A DNA stretch of 64,000 nt from NCBI GenBank assembly GCA_035048815.1, contig JAUCBN010000062.1, positions 5,962,001 to 6,026,000 of the forward strand, given 5' to 3'. The position numbers and the translations under genes are program-made. Source of the stretch: Abelmoschus esculentus. Lineage: Eukaryota > Streptophyta > Magnoliopsida > Malvales > Malvaceae. The notes under the pieces are model-generated. The model saw only the letters and a list, made by a program, of their open reading frames with translations. It was not told the origin of the DNA and did not search any database. Each line of letters opens with the position of its first letter. Positions within the stretch are counted from its first letter, which is position 1. This document shows, piece after piece, positions 11,346 to 22,876 of this stretch.

Positions 11346-11990
11346 CCTTTCCTTCCAAATAAAATAGATAAAGGCACACCAAACAATCGAAGAATAACAG
11401 CAAGGAGCGATTTACTTTGAAAATTTTTATAGCTCAATTAACCTCTTGAGTCCAACTATAGATATTTCGCGAGATGTTGCAAATCTCCAGAACCTTTGCT
11501 TTGCGAGAATTGACATTAAAAAAATAAGTGACTCCTATAGTGCATAGGATGTCCTACACTTATTCCGGTGCAGGCGCACATTTTGCCAAATTGTAGTATT
11601 TAAGATATCGATCCCACAGGGATTGGTTACCTACGCAACTTATCGATCCTGCAAAATAGAAAAAAATAAAAACACAAGTAATTTTGGATTGATTATAATT
11701 AACTAAATTAACTAATGCAATAAAGTAAATAATTGAGATTCAAGAGATGAGAGAAAGGTCAGGTTAAATTGCTTCCTAGTGTAGATTTCAATTGTAGATT
11801 ATTCCAATTGTAAAATTCTCTTCGATGAAAAATAAATCAAGCATCAAATCTTATTTAAAAAATTTAACGAAAAGAGAAAAAGCATTTTTTTAAAAAAACC
11901 TTTGTACATACAATTAAATAAAAATAAAATAATAAACAATAAAAATACCTCAAAAAGTCTTCTATCTTTTATTTCATCTTCAAATTCATA
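11346..11990 (-). mobile_element. Athila-type LTR fragment
   Basis: The stretch around 11,580-11,650 (TTTTGCCAAATTGTAGTATT, then a CCCACAGGGATT motif) matches the primer-side end of the Athila-like LTRs at 33,320 and 40,329. The rest is diverged. No coding sequence is seen. It replaces the metalloprotease remnant found at the equivalent junction near 63,738. Confidence 0.65.
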
Positions 11991-11992
11991 TA

Positions 11993-12250
11993 CAGGTTCA
12001 ACTATCCAATCTTCCTAGTGGAACTGCATGACTTCTTGGTTTTCTGTTCAAAACTGGACCATAACTTGTGTAAAGTTTGGACATAGTTTAGAGTTTATAT
12101 GAACTGGGTTAAATTCCTTTTTTTTTTCTATTATAATTTTAAGATATTTTGATTCAGTTAACTTAGGTATTTCAATTTTTTTATTGCACATTCTCATATT
12201 TTATTTATTTTAATTTTTGCAAAAAAAAAATTATTTTATTTTTTATATTT
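11993..12250 (+). pseudogene. SWEET last-exon tail and 3' flank remnant
   Basis: Begins AGGTTCAACTATCCAATC, matching the final codons of the SWEET last exon (QLSNLP...), and continues through the characteristic 3' flank (GACTTCTTGGTTTTCTG, then a TTAGAGTTTATATGAACTGG-like run). Only about 45 coding bases survive. It is closest to copy 3 in its flank. Confidence 0.8.
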
Positions 12251-12870
12251 AATATATTAATATGTGTAATAATACATCACCAGAAATAGAGTTCGAACTC
12301 ACCTTATGCAACCTCATTGACCTAACATTATACTCATCCAACAACGAGTGAATCTAAAAAGTTATCATCTGCTAAACTAATTTAAACAATAATAGAAAAT
12401 TATCTAATATAACTTATATATAATTTTAAAATTTTATTATTTAATAAAATTAAAATTTATTTTTTTCCATATTAAATATATATATATATATTATCTACAT
12501 ATTTATTTAAATAAAATTGAAATATTTCCTTAAAGGTAAATTTTTACGTATAAATTAATTGATTTCTTCAAAAATATGTCATAAAGTTTTGAATTTAAAT
12601 TTATTTATTTAAAATTAGCTAGTTTCAACAAAATTAACATAGAAATATATTAAATTTTTAGATATGAGTTATTGGCTTTTACCAAAATTATATATATTTT
12701 AATTTTAATTTTAATCTTAATTAAATTTTCTTGTTTTAATTTTATAATTATTATATACTAAAGTAAAACCGCAACGATGATGTTCGAAGAAATCAATTTT
12801 TCAATATATATTTTAATTAATTAGTAACTAAAATATATTTAAATTATTTTTTCAAAAATAATTACATAAT
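12251..12870. other. AT-rich gene-free stretch
   Basis: No coding or structural signal beyond A/T tracts. The last part contains AATTATTTTT-TC-AAAAATAATT, a near-perfect hairpin next to the insertion site of the following LTR element. The same roughly 36 bases precede the second copy at 47,067. Confidence 0.5.
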
Positions 12871-13748
12871 TGTAACACCTTTAACCCGGATATCATGGGC
12901 CTTCGACCCAAAACCCGTTTTACAAATTTTCGCTTAAGAAGATCATCTTTCAAAAACCCAAGATTCATAAAATGAGTCCAAACATTTGAAATAACATAAA
13001 ACCCAAACTAATTCAAAGAGTAATCGGAGCTCCATTTAAAATACATCAACCAACTCAAAATAAAATTCAAAATAAAGGTACAGACTCGATTTGTAATAAA
13101 GTCGTATGAATATAATAAGTCCAAACTAAAGATCAAGTATTGTACTCTTTTAGGGCTCCGATGTTGGAAGTCCTTCTCGATGTCCTCCTCCAAAACTACA
13201 TGTCACCTACGCACGAAAAACACCACAATTTCGCACTTTAAGTTAACAAAGCTCAGTGATACATTTCTACTCTACTGCAGTTCATGAATATAATAAAACA
13301 ACATACATGATAAGATAGTTAAGAGTGCATAAAAAGGCTTCGAAACTAAGGTTCACCTCCTAACCTACCTTAGCTAGAGTTCTCAATTTTTTATCCTAAA
13401 ATCACATTATATAGAAAGATCAAGTGTCATACCAGGCTTACCTACTCGGTCTCACACAAACCTCTAGTTACTCGAGATCACGCAACCCACCGAGTTATAA
13501 GTACCTTACCCCACTCACACAGTTTATGGTATAAAGTTCATCAACCATTAGTCCATATAATATACATGCATGCATACAACATCCATAACTATTGGCAAAA
13601 CGTAGCCCTACTATACCCGTGCTCACATAATTGTTGGGTTTCTCCGTGATCACATAACCGTCAGGTTGGACCATATCTCATCAATATAGCCATAGATACG
13701 TCCGAGACATGCTTGGATCAACATAGCCACAAGTAGTCCATCCCTAAG

Positions 13749-14233
13749 TAGGGGTGAGTAAAACTCGAGTCGAATCGAAAAAATCAATTTTTTTTCAATT
13801 TCGAGTTATTCGAGTTGAGTTATTCGATTTATTCGAGTCGAATTGAATAACTCGAAAAAATTTTTGATTTCGAGTCGAGTTCAAATTTTCAAAGTTCGAG
13901 TTAGTCAAAAAATTGAAAAATCGAAAATTTACAGGGTTTAATTACACATTTAGTCCCTGTAGTTTTATTTTCAGTCATATCTTCTCTTTTTTATTAATTT
14001 TATCTTTTAATTTTCATTTCTTTTTAATATGATCACTTTCCATATTTATTTTTTATTTTATTTAATAAAATTTTTATTTATATTATTTAAATTGTTTTAT
14101 ATTTTTAATTTATATATTTATATTAATTTATTTAATTTATTATTATTTGTATCTCGTTTTAACCTTTTATAGATAAAAAAGCTTTTAACGAGACTTGTAA
14201 TTTAATGAAACAACATATTCATACCTAAGGTAT

Positions 14234-14271
<38 letters not shown>

Positions 14272-14557
14272 AATAATAATAATAATAATAATAATAATAT
14301 GAAAATAATATGAAAAAATATGTATGTAGATATAAAGATAGGGTCTTTTAAATTAGAATCAAAATATACAATAATATTATAAAAAGTGCAATTAAAATTT
14401 ATACATAAACTCAAAAAATCGGATCGACTCGAACTCGCAAAACCGACTCGAATCGAAAAAAATTCAAAAAGAGTTCAAATTGCAAAATATGTTGACTCAA
14501 CTCGAATAACTCGAAATTTTTTTGACTCGAATCGACTCGCCCGAACGCTCACCCCTA
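13749..14557. mobile_element. hAT-type MITE, 809 bp, with 8-bp target duplication
   Basis: Ends are TAGGGGTGAG and CTCACCCCTA. It is flanked by TCCCTAAG (13,741-13,748) and TCCATAAG (14,558-14,565), an 8-bp duplication with one change. The second copy of the host LTR lacks it. The interior is rich in ACTCGAGTCGAATCG motifs and contains a GAT/AAT microsatellite. An 8-bp duplication is diagnostic of hAT elements. No transposase is encoded. Confidence 0.85.
14234..14300. repeat. (GAT)n-(AAT)n microsatellite
   Basis: About a dozen GAT units followed by about ten AAT units inside the hAT MITE. It produces a spurious serine-rich frame on the - strand. Confidence 0.95.
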
Positions 14558-14590
14558 TCCATAAGGTCACATAACCTATCAGATTACTTG

Positions 14591-16778
14591 TGTAACCCCC
14601 TAAACTCGACCTAGAAGAAATAGGTCGAATCTAGGAAGTCACGTTTGAAAACTTTACCCTCAAGAAATCCAATTTTAAAAATTATAATTTAATTTAAAAT
14701 AAAACCATAGTAATTTAATAAATATCTTAAATAAAAAAATAATTAAATATTATAATAAAAATTTCATATATTTATATAAATTTCTTTGAAATAAAATCAT
14801 ATAAAAATGATTAAATACCCGAAAAACATAAATATTTCAAATGTCTCAAAGTTTCCAAAATAATAAATAAGAACCTGAATATATAAAAATAGTTTCGTTT
14901 TAATAATGAAATAACTGAATAAAATATGAGATCCTCCAAGTACCAAAAAGCCTAAAGTTCAAAGATTTGCAAGAGAAAACTAAGGGGAAGTGAGCTAAAG
15001 AGCTTAGCATGTCTCTAAGGTGCAAATAAAAACAACAAAACATGGTTTATAAATTTATTTTTTTCAAGAGTAATATTCCATAAAAAATAAAATATGGTTC
15101 ACATAAATAATTTTCTCAAAAGTAAAGTTTTAGAAAAATGAAAATCATGATGTATGGATGATATCATACGCATAACACGAATCCCAACTACAATGTCACC
15201 TATGGGTGGATAAGACCGGGTACCCGGCCAATTTGAATAGATTTGGTCCCGGTCTCGGTAACCATCGGTTCTTAAAAATTGAAACCAGTCCCGGTCCCGA
15301 TCACAACGGGTCCTAAATTTTATGAATCGGTCCCGTTACTAGTGGGTACCGGTTCCAATACCGGGTACCCGGTCAATTAGTTTATTCTTAAATTTTTTTG
15401 AGTAATTAGAGAAAAAAAATTCAATCACCAATAATAATATTAAATAATAAAATTAGAATATTTTAGACTTGAAAATTAAAGTTTTAAAACTAATAATACT
15501 CATAATATTCATACAAAAAGATAAAGTTGATAAGAAAAATAAAAAAAATAAAACCAATACCAGATATTTGGTATTGGTCTCGGTCCTACTGGGTACCCAC
15601 CGGGTACCGGGTCCAAAAAATCAAGATCTATTCCCGGTCTCGGTTATGACCGGGTCATAAATTTTGGATCCAATCCCGATCCAACCGGAACCAATACCAG
15701 ATAAAAATCTACCAGGTCTTACCGGGTCCGGGACCGGGTAATCGGGTTTTTTGACTACCCCTAATGTCACCAATCCGAGTGGAGGAGTTCCCCAGAACCC
15801 TCACCTACAACGTCACCAAAATCCGAGAGTGGTCTTAAGCTTCCGGAAAGCTGTCATGACTTCCTCCGTGCAAAATCCCACCCCATGCATACAATATGAT
15901 GTAACATGATTTGAAAATTCGAAAACAATCACAATTGAATCCAAAATCACAATTTATACGAAATCTCAATTTGTCCGAAAACACAAATTCATAGGATATA
16001 AAAATCATATTTACTCTCAAAAGTGTGAAATCTCAAATCTGAAAATTTTAATATTTCTCAAATCAAAATGACACGTATGCATGATGAAACAAGTGCATTA
16101 TCAAAGTCACAGTACAAAAATTAGACATGCTAGCAAAACACGAGAATTTTTCAAAACACAAAATATTAAGCATGTCACACAAAAAATATATTTTTCGGAA
16201 AAACATATATAGCACCAGTAAGATAACACACCTTGGCCAAAGCGAATCAAATTACTGAATAACATGGTTTTGAACTCGAACATAAATAAAGAATGAAAAC
16301 AAAGGCTTTAGAGAATCTTGATGGAAAAAATGATGTAGGGTTTTCTCTTAAACCAAAATATGTATATATAGAGAAAAATAATTGAATCCAGCTTGAAATA
16401 AAATTCTATTAAATCATAAAAAATTTAATAAAATAATAATAAAAAGATTATAAAATTTTAAAAAGATTTTTCTCCATCGACAGTAACTTCATATAATATA
16501 TTTTATAATAATAAATAAAGAGTTTTGATAAAATAATAATTAAAATAAAGTAATAATTTTAATAAAATAAAACTAATTTTAGTAGAATTGAAATTTAATT
16601 TAAAAACAATCTGGATATTCAAGAGATCTCAAACTTTAAAACATATATGATAATAATAAATTAATTTAAAACCATAAAAAATAGGGTTTCAAAAATTGGG
16701 AATCTGAAAACTAGGGTTTTAATTTAGGAATTTCAAAATTAGGGTTTTAAAATTAGGAATAATTTTTAGGGTGTTACA
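14591..16778. mobile_element. Second solo-LTR-like element nested in the first
   Basis: Starts TGTAACCCCC and ends GGGTGTTACA. Flanks are ACTTG (14,586-14,590) and ACTCG (16,779-16,783), a 5-bp duplication with one change. The equivalent position of the other host copy (about 47,970) reads straight through, giving an empty site. The 2.2-kb body has no coding sequence. It contains a hAT MITE at 15,201-15,763. Confidence 0.82.
15201..15763. mobile_element. hAT-type MITE (GGGTACCCGG family), copy A
   Basis: Ends TATGGGTGG and CTACCCCTA, with a perfect 8-bp target duplication ATGTCACC at 15,193-15,200 and 15,764-15,771. The interior is full of ACCGGGTACC and CCCGGTCC motifs. It is the same family as 18,691-19,246. 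Confidence 0.88.
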
Positions 16779-17439
16779 ACTCGAGTTCACATAATCCTTC
16801 GAGTTGCTTGATGCTCACAAAGCCCAACAAGTTACTTGGTGCTCACACAACCCATAAAGTTATATTTCCTTACCTGGATCATCATAGACACGGATAGGTT
16901 CGGACGTACTCGATCATACAGCCCAAAGTACTTGTCGCCTCGATTAAGTTCTCATGCACTGACTCTAGGATATCAGGATTCCTTTACTGAAATATAGAAG
17001 TAACACTTGGTCCCCGAGCATTCATACACCTTACTAAGTTATGACAAGCACATAACCCAACCATTATAATTATCCAAGGCATCTCCTACAATTAAGGTTA
17101 AATAACACAAGGCCACTAGTTTATTAACAAGATCCTCACTTTGATTATCTTATTAGCCAAAGAATCTCAAATACGTTGGTATCCCATCATTATACAACAA
17201 AGACTCTAACCACCATATGTTATTGTTCGATCCATCATGGAATTTTAAGGAAACATAATATAATTAAACCATGCACTGATTATCAAGTTATTAACCATTA
17301 TTCCACATATTGGGGTATTAAACTCAGTTTATCAGTTTTATAGTTCATCTTATACCTTTAGATATCCATTGGAATCCTTATCTCAAATTATAGAACCCCC
17401 GAATATTAACTCGAAATTCTTGGGTAAAATGCTTTGAGC

Positions 17440-17850
17440 GTATCAATACGCTAACCTAGGGTATCGATACGTCTCACTAAGGTATTGATACTCCCTACCT
17501 GAGTATCGATACACGAACACCATTTGAAGTCTCAACCTAAAGATCATACCGATACTCCTAACCACCCTATCGGTACTCGGTTCCAATACGCGGAAATTTT
17601 GTTCCGATACTCTACCTGTACCGATACGCCCCTAAATATGTATCGATACTCAAATTCCTCTTCAACCTAATGGTTCAATGGTACCAGTACACCCTCTCGT
17701 ACTGGTACACAAAAATCGTTCTGGAATTCAAAACTTGCTGTGGGTATCGGTACGCTCCTCCGTGTACCGATACGCCCCTCACAGAAAACCTCTCAAATAT
17801 AAACTAACGTACCGATATGCCCCTTAGCCATATCGGTACTCTTGCCAGAA
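17440..17850. repeat. GTATCGATAC-rich tract in LTR copy 1
   Basis: More than a dozen variants of GTATCGATAC, ACCGATACG and GGTATCGGTACG are packed into about 400 bp. The same tract occurs at about 48,625-49,040 in copy 2. Confidence 0.8.
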
Positions 17851-18690
17851 ATGAAGGTTTGGCTCGGATTTTACCTAGAAGTCTCACTTAACCTAATTGG
17901 TTAAGCTCCAAAATATTCCTACAAGTTATTGGAAGTGTAATAGGTGGTTTTGTAATAATTTTACATCATTTCAACCCTAAGTATGAAATTTACCATTTTT
18001 AAGGTTCTAAACTACCAAAACCTCAAACCAACAAAATCATATCATTCAATCAAGCAAAACAACCATTTTATGAGTCTCATGAGATGTAAGAGTCAGAGAT
18101 GTATTGATCTTAAGCAACAACCTGGATTAGAGCATCCACCAAGATCTTACTACCCTTTTTTCCTTGCTCCAAGCTTCAATTCCAACTCTCACCAACTTTA
18201 GTGATTAATACCTTAAAAGATAGATCTTCTCCTGCTGCTTAAACTACCCTTGAGTTGTCAAACGAGAGTCTCACTCCAAAACAACAAGTTTTCATCTTTT
18301 CCTTTGATGCTTTGGTGAAAGCTTGATAAAGGAGATGGGAAGTGTAAGGATTACAAGGATGACTCAATTACCCTTCAAGACCTTTCCCTCCACATCAACA
18401 AGCCCAAGCCCAAACTCAAGCCCAAAAACAACCAAAAAAGCCCAACAAGATAAAACTGAGACTCAATGAGATTCAACAAACTCGAACACCTGACCTAACT
18501 TGACGATCCATGGCCCGACGTTGACCTAGAAAAAATCCGGGTTGTTACAATAATGTTTTTCATTATTAACTAAAATGTTTTTCATTATTTAATGACAAAG
18601 GATATAACAAGATAGTTTAAATCATGTTCGAAAACCAGGGATGTTAGAATTAATGTATGACAATGATTTTATTAGTTTTAATACTAATAT

Positions 18691-19246
18691 TATGGATGGG
18701 CAAGACCGGGTACTCAGCCAATTTGAATAGAATTGGTTCTGGTCCCGGTAACCACCGGTTCCTAATAATTGGAACCAGTCCCAATCACACCGGGTCCTAA
18801 ATTTTTAGAATCGGTCCCGTTACTAGCAGGTACCAATTCCAATACCATGTACCCGATCAATTAGTATATTCTTAAAATTTTTTGAGTAATTAGAGAAAAA
18901 AATTCAACCACCAATAATAATATTAAATAATAACATTAGAATATTTTATACTTGAAAATTAAAATTTTAAAACTAATCATACTCATAATATTCATACATA
19001 AAGAGAAAGTTTGATAAGAAAAATAAACAAATTAAAACCAATACCGGATATTTGGTATTGGTCCCGGTCCTACTGGGTACCCACCGGGTACCGGGTCCAA
19101 AAATTAAGATCCAGTCCCGGTCCCGGTTATGGTCGAGTCCTAAAATTTGGATTCAATCCTGGTCCCACCGGAACCAATACTAAATAAAAATCTACCGGGT
19201 CTTACCGGGTTTGGAACCGGATAATCGGGTTTTTTGCCCACCCCTA
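18691..19246. mobile_element. hAT-type MITE (GGGTACCCGG family), copy B
   Basis: Ends TATGGATGGGCA and TGCCCACCCCTA, flanked by ACTAATAT (18,683-18,690) and ACTAACAT (19,247-19,254). It is alignable along its length with copy A. It sits in the upstream flank of SWEET copy 2. Confidence 0.85.
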
Positions 19247-19254
19247 ACTAACAT

Positions 19255-19776
19255 GTCATAACCTTTTTAGAGAAGATTAATTTATTAATCCTTGTTAAAA
19301 GATATAATACCTGAATACTTGGATATGAAATTACGAAAAATCCTTGAGATGTAAAAGGAACTTTGATTACTGCTGATTAAGGAATTGATCTGGGAATTCA
19401 CACTTAACCTGATAGAACTATTGATCCATCTGTTATAACGAAGATGACACGTAGATATGTTAACTTTATAATTATTTAAAAACAAAGGATATAATGAGGT
19501 AGTTCAAATATGGTTGGTAAATCTGTGATGTTTTAATTTACGTATGACTTGAAGGAAGTATTTTACATTCAATATAATTCCTCTCATTAAATAATTTGTA
19601 TTTAAAGTGGTTGAAATTTATTTAAACCAGGATTACTATGCCAACTAGAAATCAATCTCCTACCGTCGTTCTCTCCCTTTATATAAGACTTTGAAATCAG
19701 TGTATGGAAATCATCCATCGCAATTTCTGCTGTTATTTTCATTTTTTTTCTTACTTGCTCTGCTTCAGCTTTCGAC
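19255..19776 (+). promoter_or_regulatory. Upstream flank and promoter of SWEET copy 2
   Basis: The TATA box TTTATATAAG is at 19,678-19,687. From about 19,568 to the ATG the sequence is common to all four copies. From about 19,280 to 19,567 it is shared only with copy 3 (about 51,280-51,567), so these two units duplicated with a longer upstream flank. Confidence 0.75.
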
Positions 19777-20892
19777 ATGGGACTTGCTCACACTATCGTT
19801 GGGATTGTTGGTAATTAGTTATTCGTTACCTGCAGGTTTAAGTGTTTACGTTATTTAATTCAACATTGTAGTTGTAGTTATATGTCTATTCCTTGTGCAG
19901 GGAATGTCATCTCTTTCGGTCTATTCCTCTCACCAATGTAATCACAATCTCTCTTTCTCTCTATCTATTGAATTAAACAAGTTTGTAGCTAATGACAGCA
20001 TTGATGAAGGATCATAATGGCAATGTATGAATTACAGATTACTAGCATGTTTTTCTGTCTAACAATTTTTTTTGTGCCTACATGAACTAGGCCAACGTTT
20101 TATCAAATCTATAAAAAGAAGGCAGTGGAGGAGTTTCAAGCATATCCCTACCTGTGCACAGTTATGAACTGTATGATCTGGATGTTCTATGGTCTCCCTA
20201 TTATTAAAAAAGACAATATTTTAGTGTTGACCATCAATAGCGTGGGTCTTGGCATTGAGCTTTTCTACTTGACCGTATACGTCGTGTATGCTAATGATCG
20301 GAAGAAAAGGGTACGTAGGAATCATTAATGTCTACTATTCTCTCTTGTTTATATGAATCTGAGATTGAGACTTTACAAATTTCAGGCTTGTGTTTGGTAT
20401 ATCCTACTTCTCGAAGTCGTCTCGACAGTCTGCATCGTTCTTGTGGCTTTGTTCGTTTTCTATAGCCATCGAACTCTTATGGTTGGCATCATAGCTGATG
20501 TTTTCAACATCATCATGTATGCTGCACCTCTGGCCATATGGAGAAAAGTGTTCCAAACAAAGAGTGTGGAGTACATGCCTTTCTGGCTCTCACTTGCAGG
20601 ATTTTCTAACGGAATCTGTTGGACAATTTATGGACTCCTACAATTTGACATATTCATTCTGGTAAGTACAATGAGTAACTAAAATGCATATAATTATATA
20701 TAGATAGAGATGTAGTAATATCTTTTCTTTGTTTATTTTCAGGTTTCCAATGGACTTGGAGCCATATTTGGGTTTGTTCAGTTGTGTTTATATGGCTTCT
20801 TCTACTTCAAGGGAAACCATAAAACGAAAGAACAAGGGAAGAAGCCGTCATCACAGGTTCAACTATCCAATCTTCCTATTGGAGCTGCATGA
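19777..20892 (+). CDS. SWEET: SWEET sugar transporter, copy 2, intact
   Basis: Bidirectional sugar transporter of the MtN3/saliva family, expected in a plasma or vacuolar membrane. Exons are 19,777-19,810, 19,901-19,937, 20,091-20,310, 20,386-20,661 and 20,743-20,892, totalling 717 bp and 238 residues plus stop. All introns have GT and AG ends, with phases 1, 2, 0 and 0. P23, P43, P145, P162, N73, W176 and N192 are all present, and seven hydrophobic segments are apparent. Fourth-exon differences from its siblings include LLLEVVSTV against LLLEAVLTV. The C-terminus is short, ending SNLPIGAA, with a basic KTKEQGKK stretch. The clade II (SWEET4-8) assignment rests on the TIVGIVGNVISFGLF start and is moderately sure. 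Sugar specificity cannot be read from the sequence. Confidence 0.95.
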
Positions 20893-22055
20893 CTTGGTTT
20901 TTAGTTTAAAAGCGAACCATAACTTAGTTTTTTTTTCTTAGGTTTAGGGTTTATTGTGAATTTGGTTAAATTCCCTTTTTCTGTCATGTTTTTAAGATAT
21001 TTTTTGTCAGTAAACTTAGATACTTCAATTTTATTAGTGCCCAATCTCATCTCATATTTATTTTAATTTTTCAAAAAAAAAAATAATTCAGTTATAACTT
21101 TTGATATATTAATATGTGTAATACAAACCAATTAAATTAATTTTATAAATTATCATCCTCAAATTTTTTTAACGGATCACTTTGAAACCCAACAAGAAAT
21201 AGAGTAAAAATCTTCATCCCCTAGTTGTACCTCTTCGTTTAAAAATAAGTTTATGGATTAGGATTAAAGTTTAAGGTTATGTTAGAGTATTAGATGTAGG
21301 TTTTAATTTTAAGGTTTAATACTTAGAATTTAGGATTGACTTAGGGTTTAATTTTTTTAGTTTTGAAAACAACAAGCAACCCAAAAAATGGGAAAAGGAC
21401 TTTTTATCTCAATAACTATAACAAAAACCAAGATTAAAATTTGTTCGGTTTTGGATAATTGAAGAGTTACTTTTTAGTTTTCGTTTTATTTTTTTTTATA
21501 AAATATGGTATTTGTGAATAGCAGTAAACAAAATTTAACTCGAATAAATAATGGATTTTTTACTCAACTCTACTTGAATAAAAAAAATACTTCACATATT
21601 AATCAATATATAATTTAATTTTTTAAAGTTGAATAAAAAATAAAATCTTCTATTTTAACAAGACTAGATAAAGACGAACATAGAGTAAAATATTTAACAA
21701 CTTATAAATAATATTATTATAAAAATATTATGTATTGAATTTTAATGCATAACAATATTATTAATTATTAAAATATGATATTCAAGTAAAATTATTCTAG
21801 TTAATATGGTATGGATATCAGTTATATAGATTTTAAATAAATATTCAATATTTTTAGTTTTATTCTTTCTTAAAATTTCATTACCATTACATTCAAAAAT
21901 AAAATATAATAATTTAGTTAAGTTTTAAACTTAATGTTCATCGTTAAAGTCAATAAGAGCCGTAGACAACGATTCAGTAATGATTTTGGGTTTTTAGGTG
22001 GATTTTCCTCTCGAGTTTTTTTTTTTTTGTCCTGGTCACTTATGTCCTGGATCTC
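20893..22055. other. 3' flank of SWEET copy 2, AT-rich
   Basis: A shorter, diverged version of the 3'-flank block after copy 1 (CCCTAGTTG, then degenerate TTTAGGG words at about 21,240-21,360, then A/T tracts up to about 21,760). No gene is seen. Short open frames at about 21,918-22,197 have no recognisable content. Confidence 0.6.
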
Positions 22056-22645
22056 AATTGTGGTATGTAATACCTTCGATCCGGATGTTACATTGGGCCT
22101 TCGACCCAAAAGCTCGTATTTCAAAATTTGGTTTCAAAAGCTTAAATATAAAGTTCAAATCCAAATCCGTAATAAGTTCATAAATTTCAAACCATGATAA
22201 AGTCGATAAATCCAAAAGTAAGGAGCTACAAAATATTAACGTTTAAAAGCTTTCGACTCAAACATAATTAAAACAAGAGTTATAATTACATATAAGATCC
22301 TACAAGTACATAGCCCAATACATCAATTAAAAGTACTTTGACAACAAGTCGATGATAAAACCAAACACAATAGTGCTCCTCCGCTCCTCGTCGTCACCTA
22401 ACCAACGTACCGAAACATATCCTGAAAATGTTGAGCTACAAAAGCTTAGTGGTACTCTACCGCTCGACCCACATCGCACATATCATAAATAAAGTATTGT
22501 AACATGAATGATGACATGACATGAGTACAATGGTATACCATATTTGCCTAAAATCAAGATATCATGTATGCATATTATCGACACACAACATATGCATATC
22601 AAGAGAAATCCACACATCATCTCATAACCCATATGCATATATTTT
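22056..22645. mobile_element. Truncated TGTAACA-family LTR fragment
   Basis: The start GTAATACCTTCGATCCGGAT, then GGGCCTTCGACCC, parallels the start of the element at 12,871, and the GAGCTACAAAAGCTTAGTGG motif parallels that element's interior. It ends directly against the orphan SWEET exon at 22,658, so this insertion or a linked deletion removed the upstream part of that gene. Confidence 0.6.
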
Positions 22646-22657
22646 TTTTATTTTTAG

Positions 22658-22807
22658 GTTTCCAATGGACTAGGAGCCATGTTTGGGTTTGTTCAGTTGT
22701 GTTTATATGGATACTTTTACTTCAAGGGAAATCGTAAGAAGAAAGAACAAGGGAAGAAGTCGTCAGCAAAGGTTCTGCTATCCAATCGTCCTATTGGAGT
22801 TGCATGA
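22658..22807 (+). pseudogene. Orphan SWEET last exon
   Basis: A complete 150-bp last exon with its acceptor (TTTTTAG at 22,651-22,657), in frame from VSNGLGAMFGF to the stop at 22,805-22,807. It encodes NRKKKEQGKKSSAK where its siblings have NNKTKEQ. Exons 1-4 are absent. Upstream lies an LTR fragment. It cannot act alone. Confidence 0.9.
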
Positions 22808-22876
22808 CTTCTTTGGTTTCAATTCAAAACTAGAACATAATTTACGTTTTTCTCTTAGGTTTAAGGTTTATTATGA

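Larger units (their letters stand above)
12871..18549. mobile_element. Solo-LTR-like element (TGTAACA...TGTTACA), copy 1, with nested insertions
   Basis: Starts TGTAACACC and ends GGTTGTTACA, and is flanked by ATAAT on both sides (12,866-12,870 and 18,550-18,554), a 5-bp target duplication. No gag, pol or primer-binding site is seen inside, so a solo LTR or non-autonomous element is likely. Removing the insertions at 13,749-14,557 and 14,591-16,778 leaves about 2.7 kb, matching copy 2 (47,067-49,828). It contains a dense run of GTATCGATAC-like words at about 17,440-17,850. Confidence 0.8.

Noticed and set aside
14202..14414. Serine-rich open frame on the - strand
   Set aside because: It is the translation of a GAT/AAT microsatellite inside a hAT MITE.
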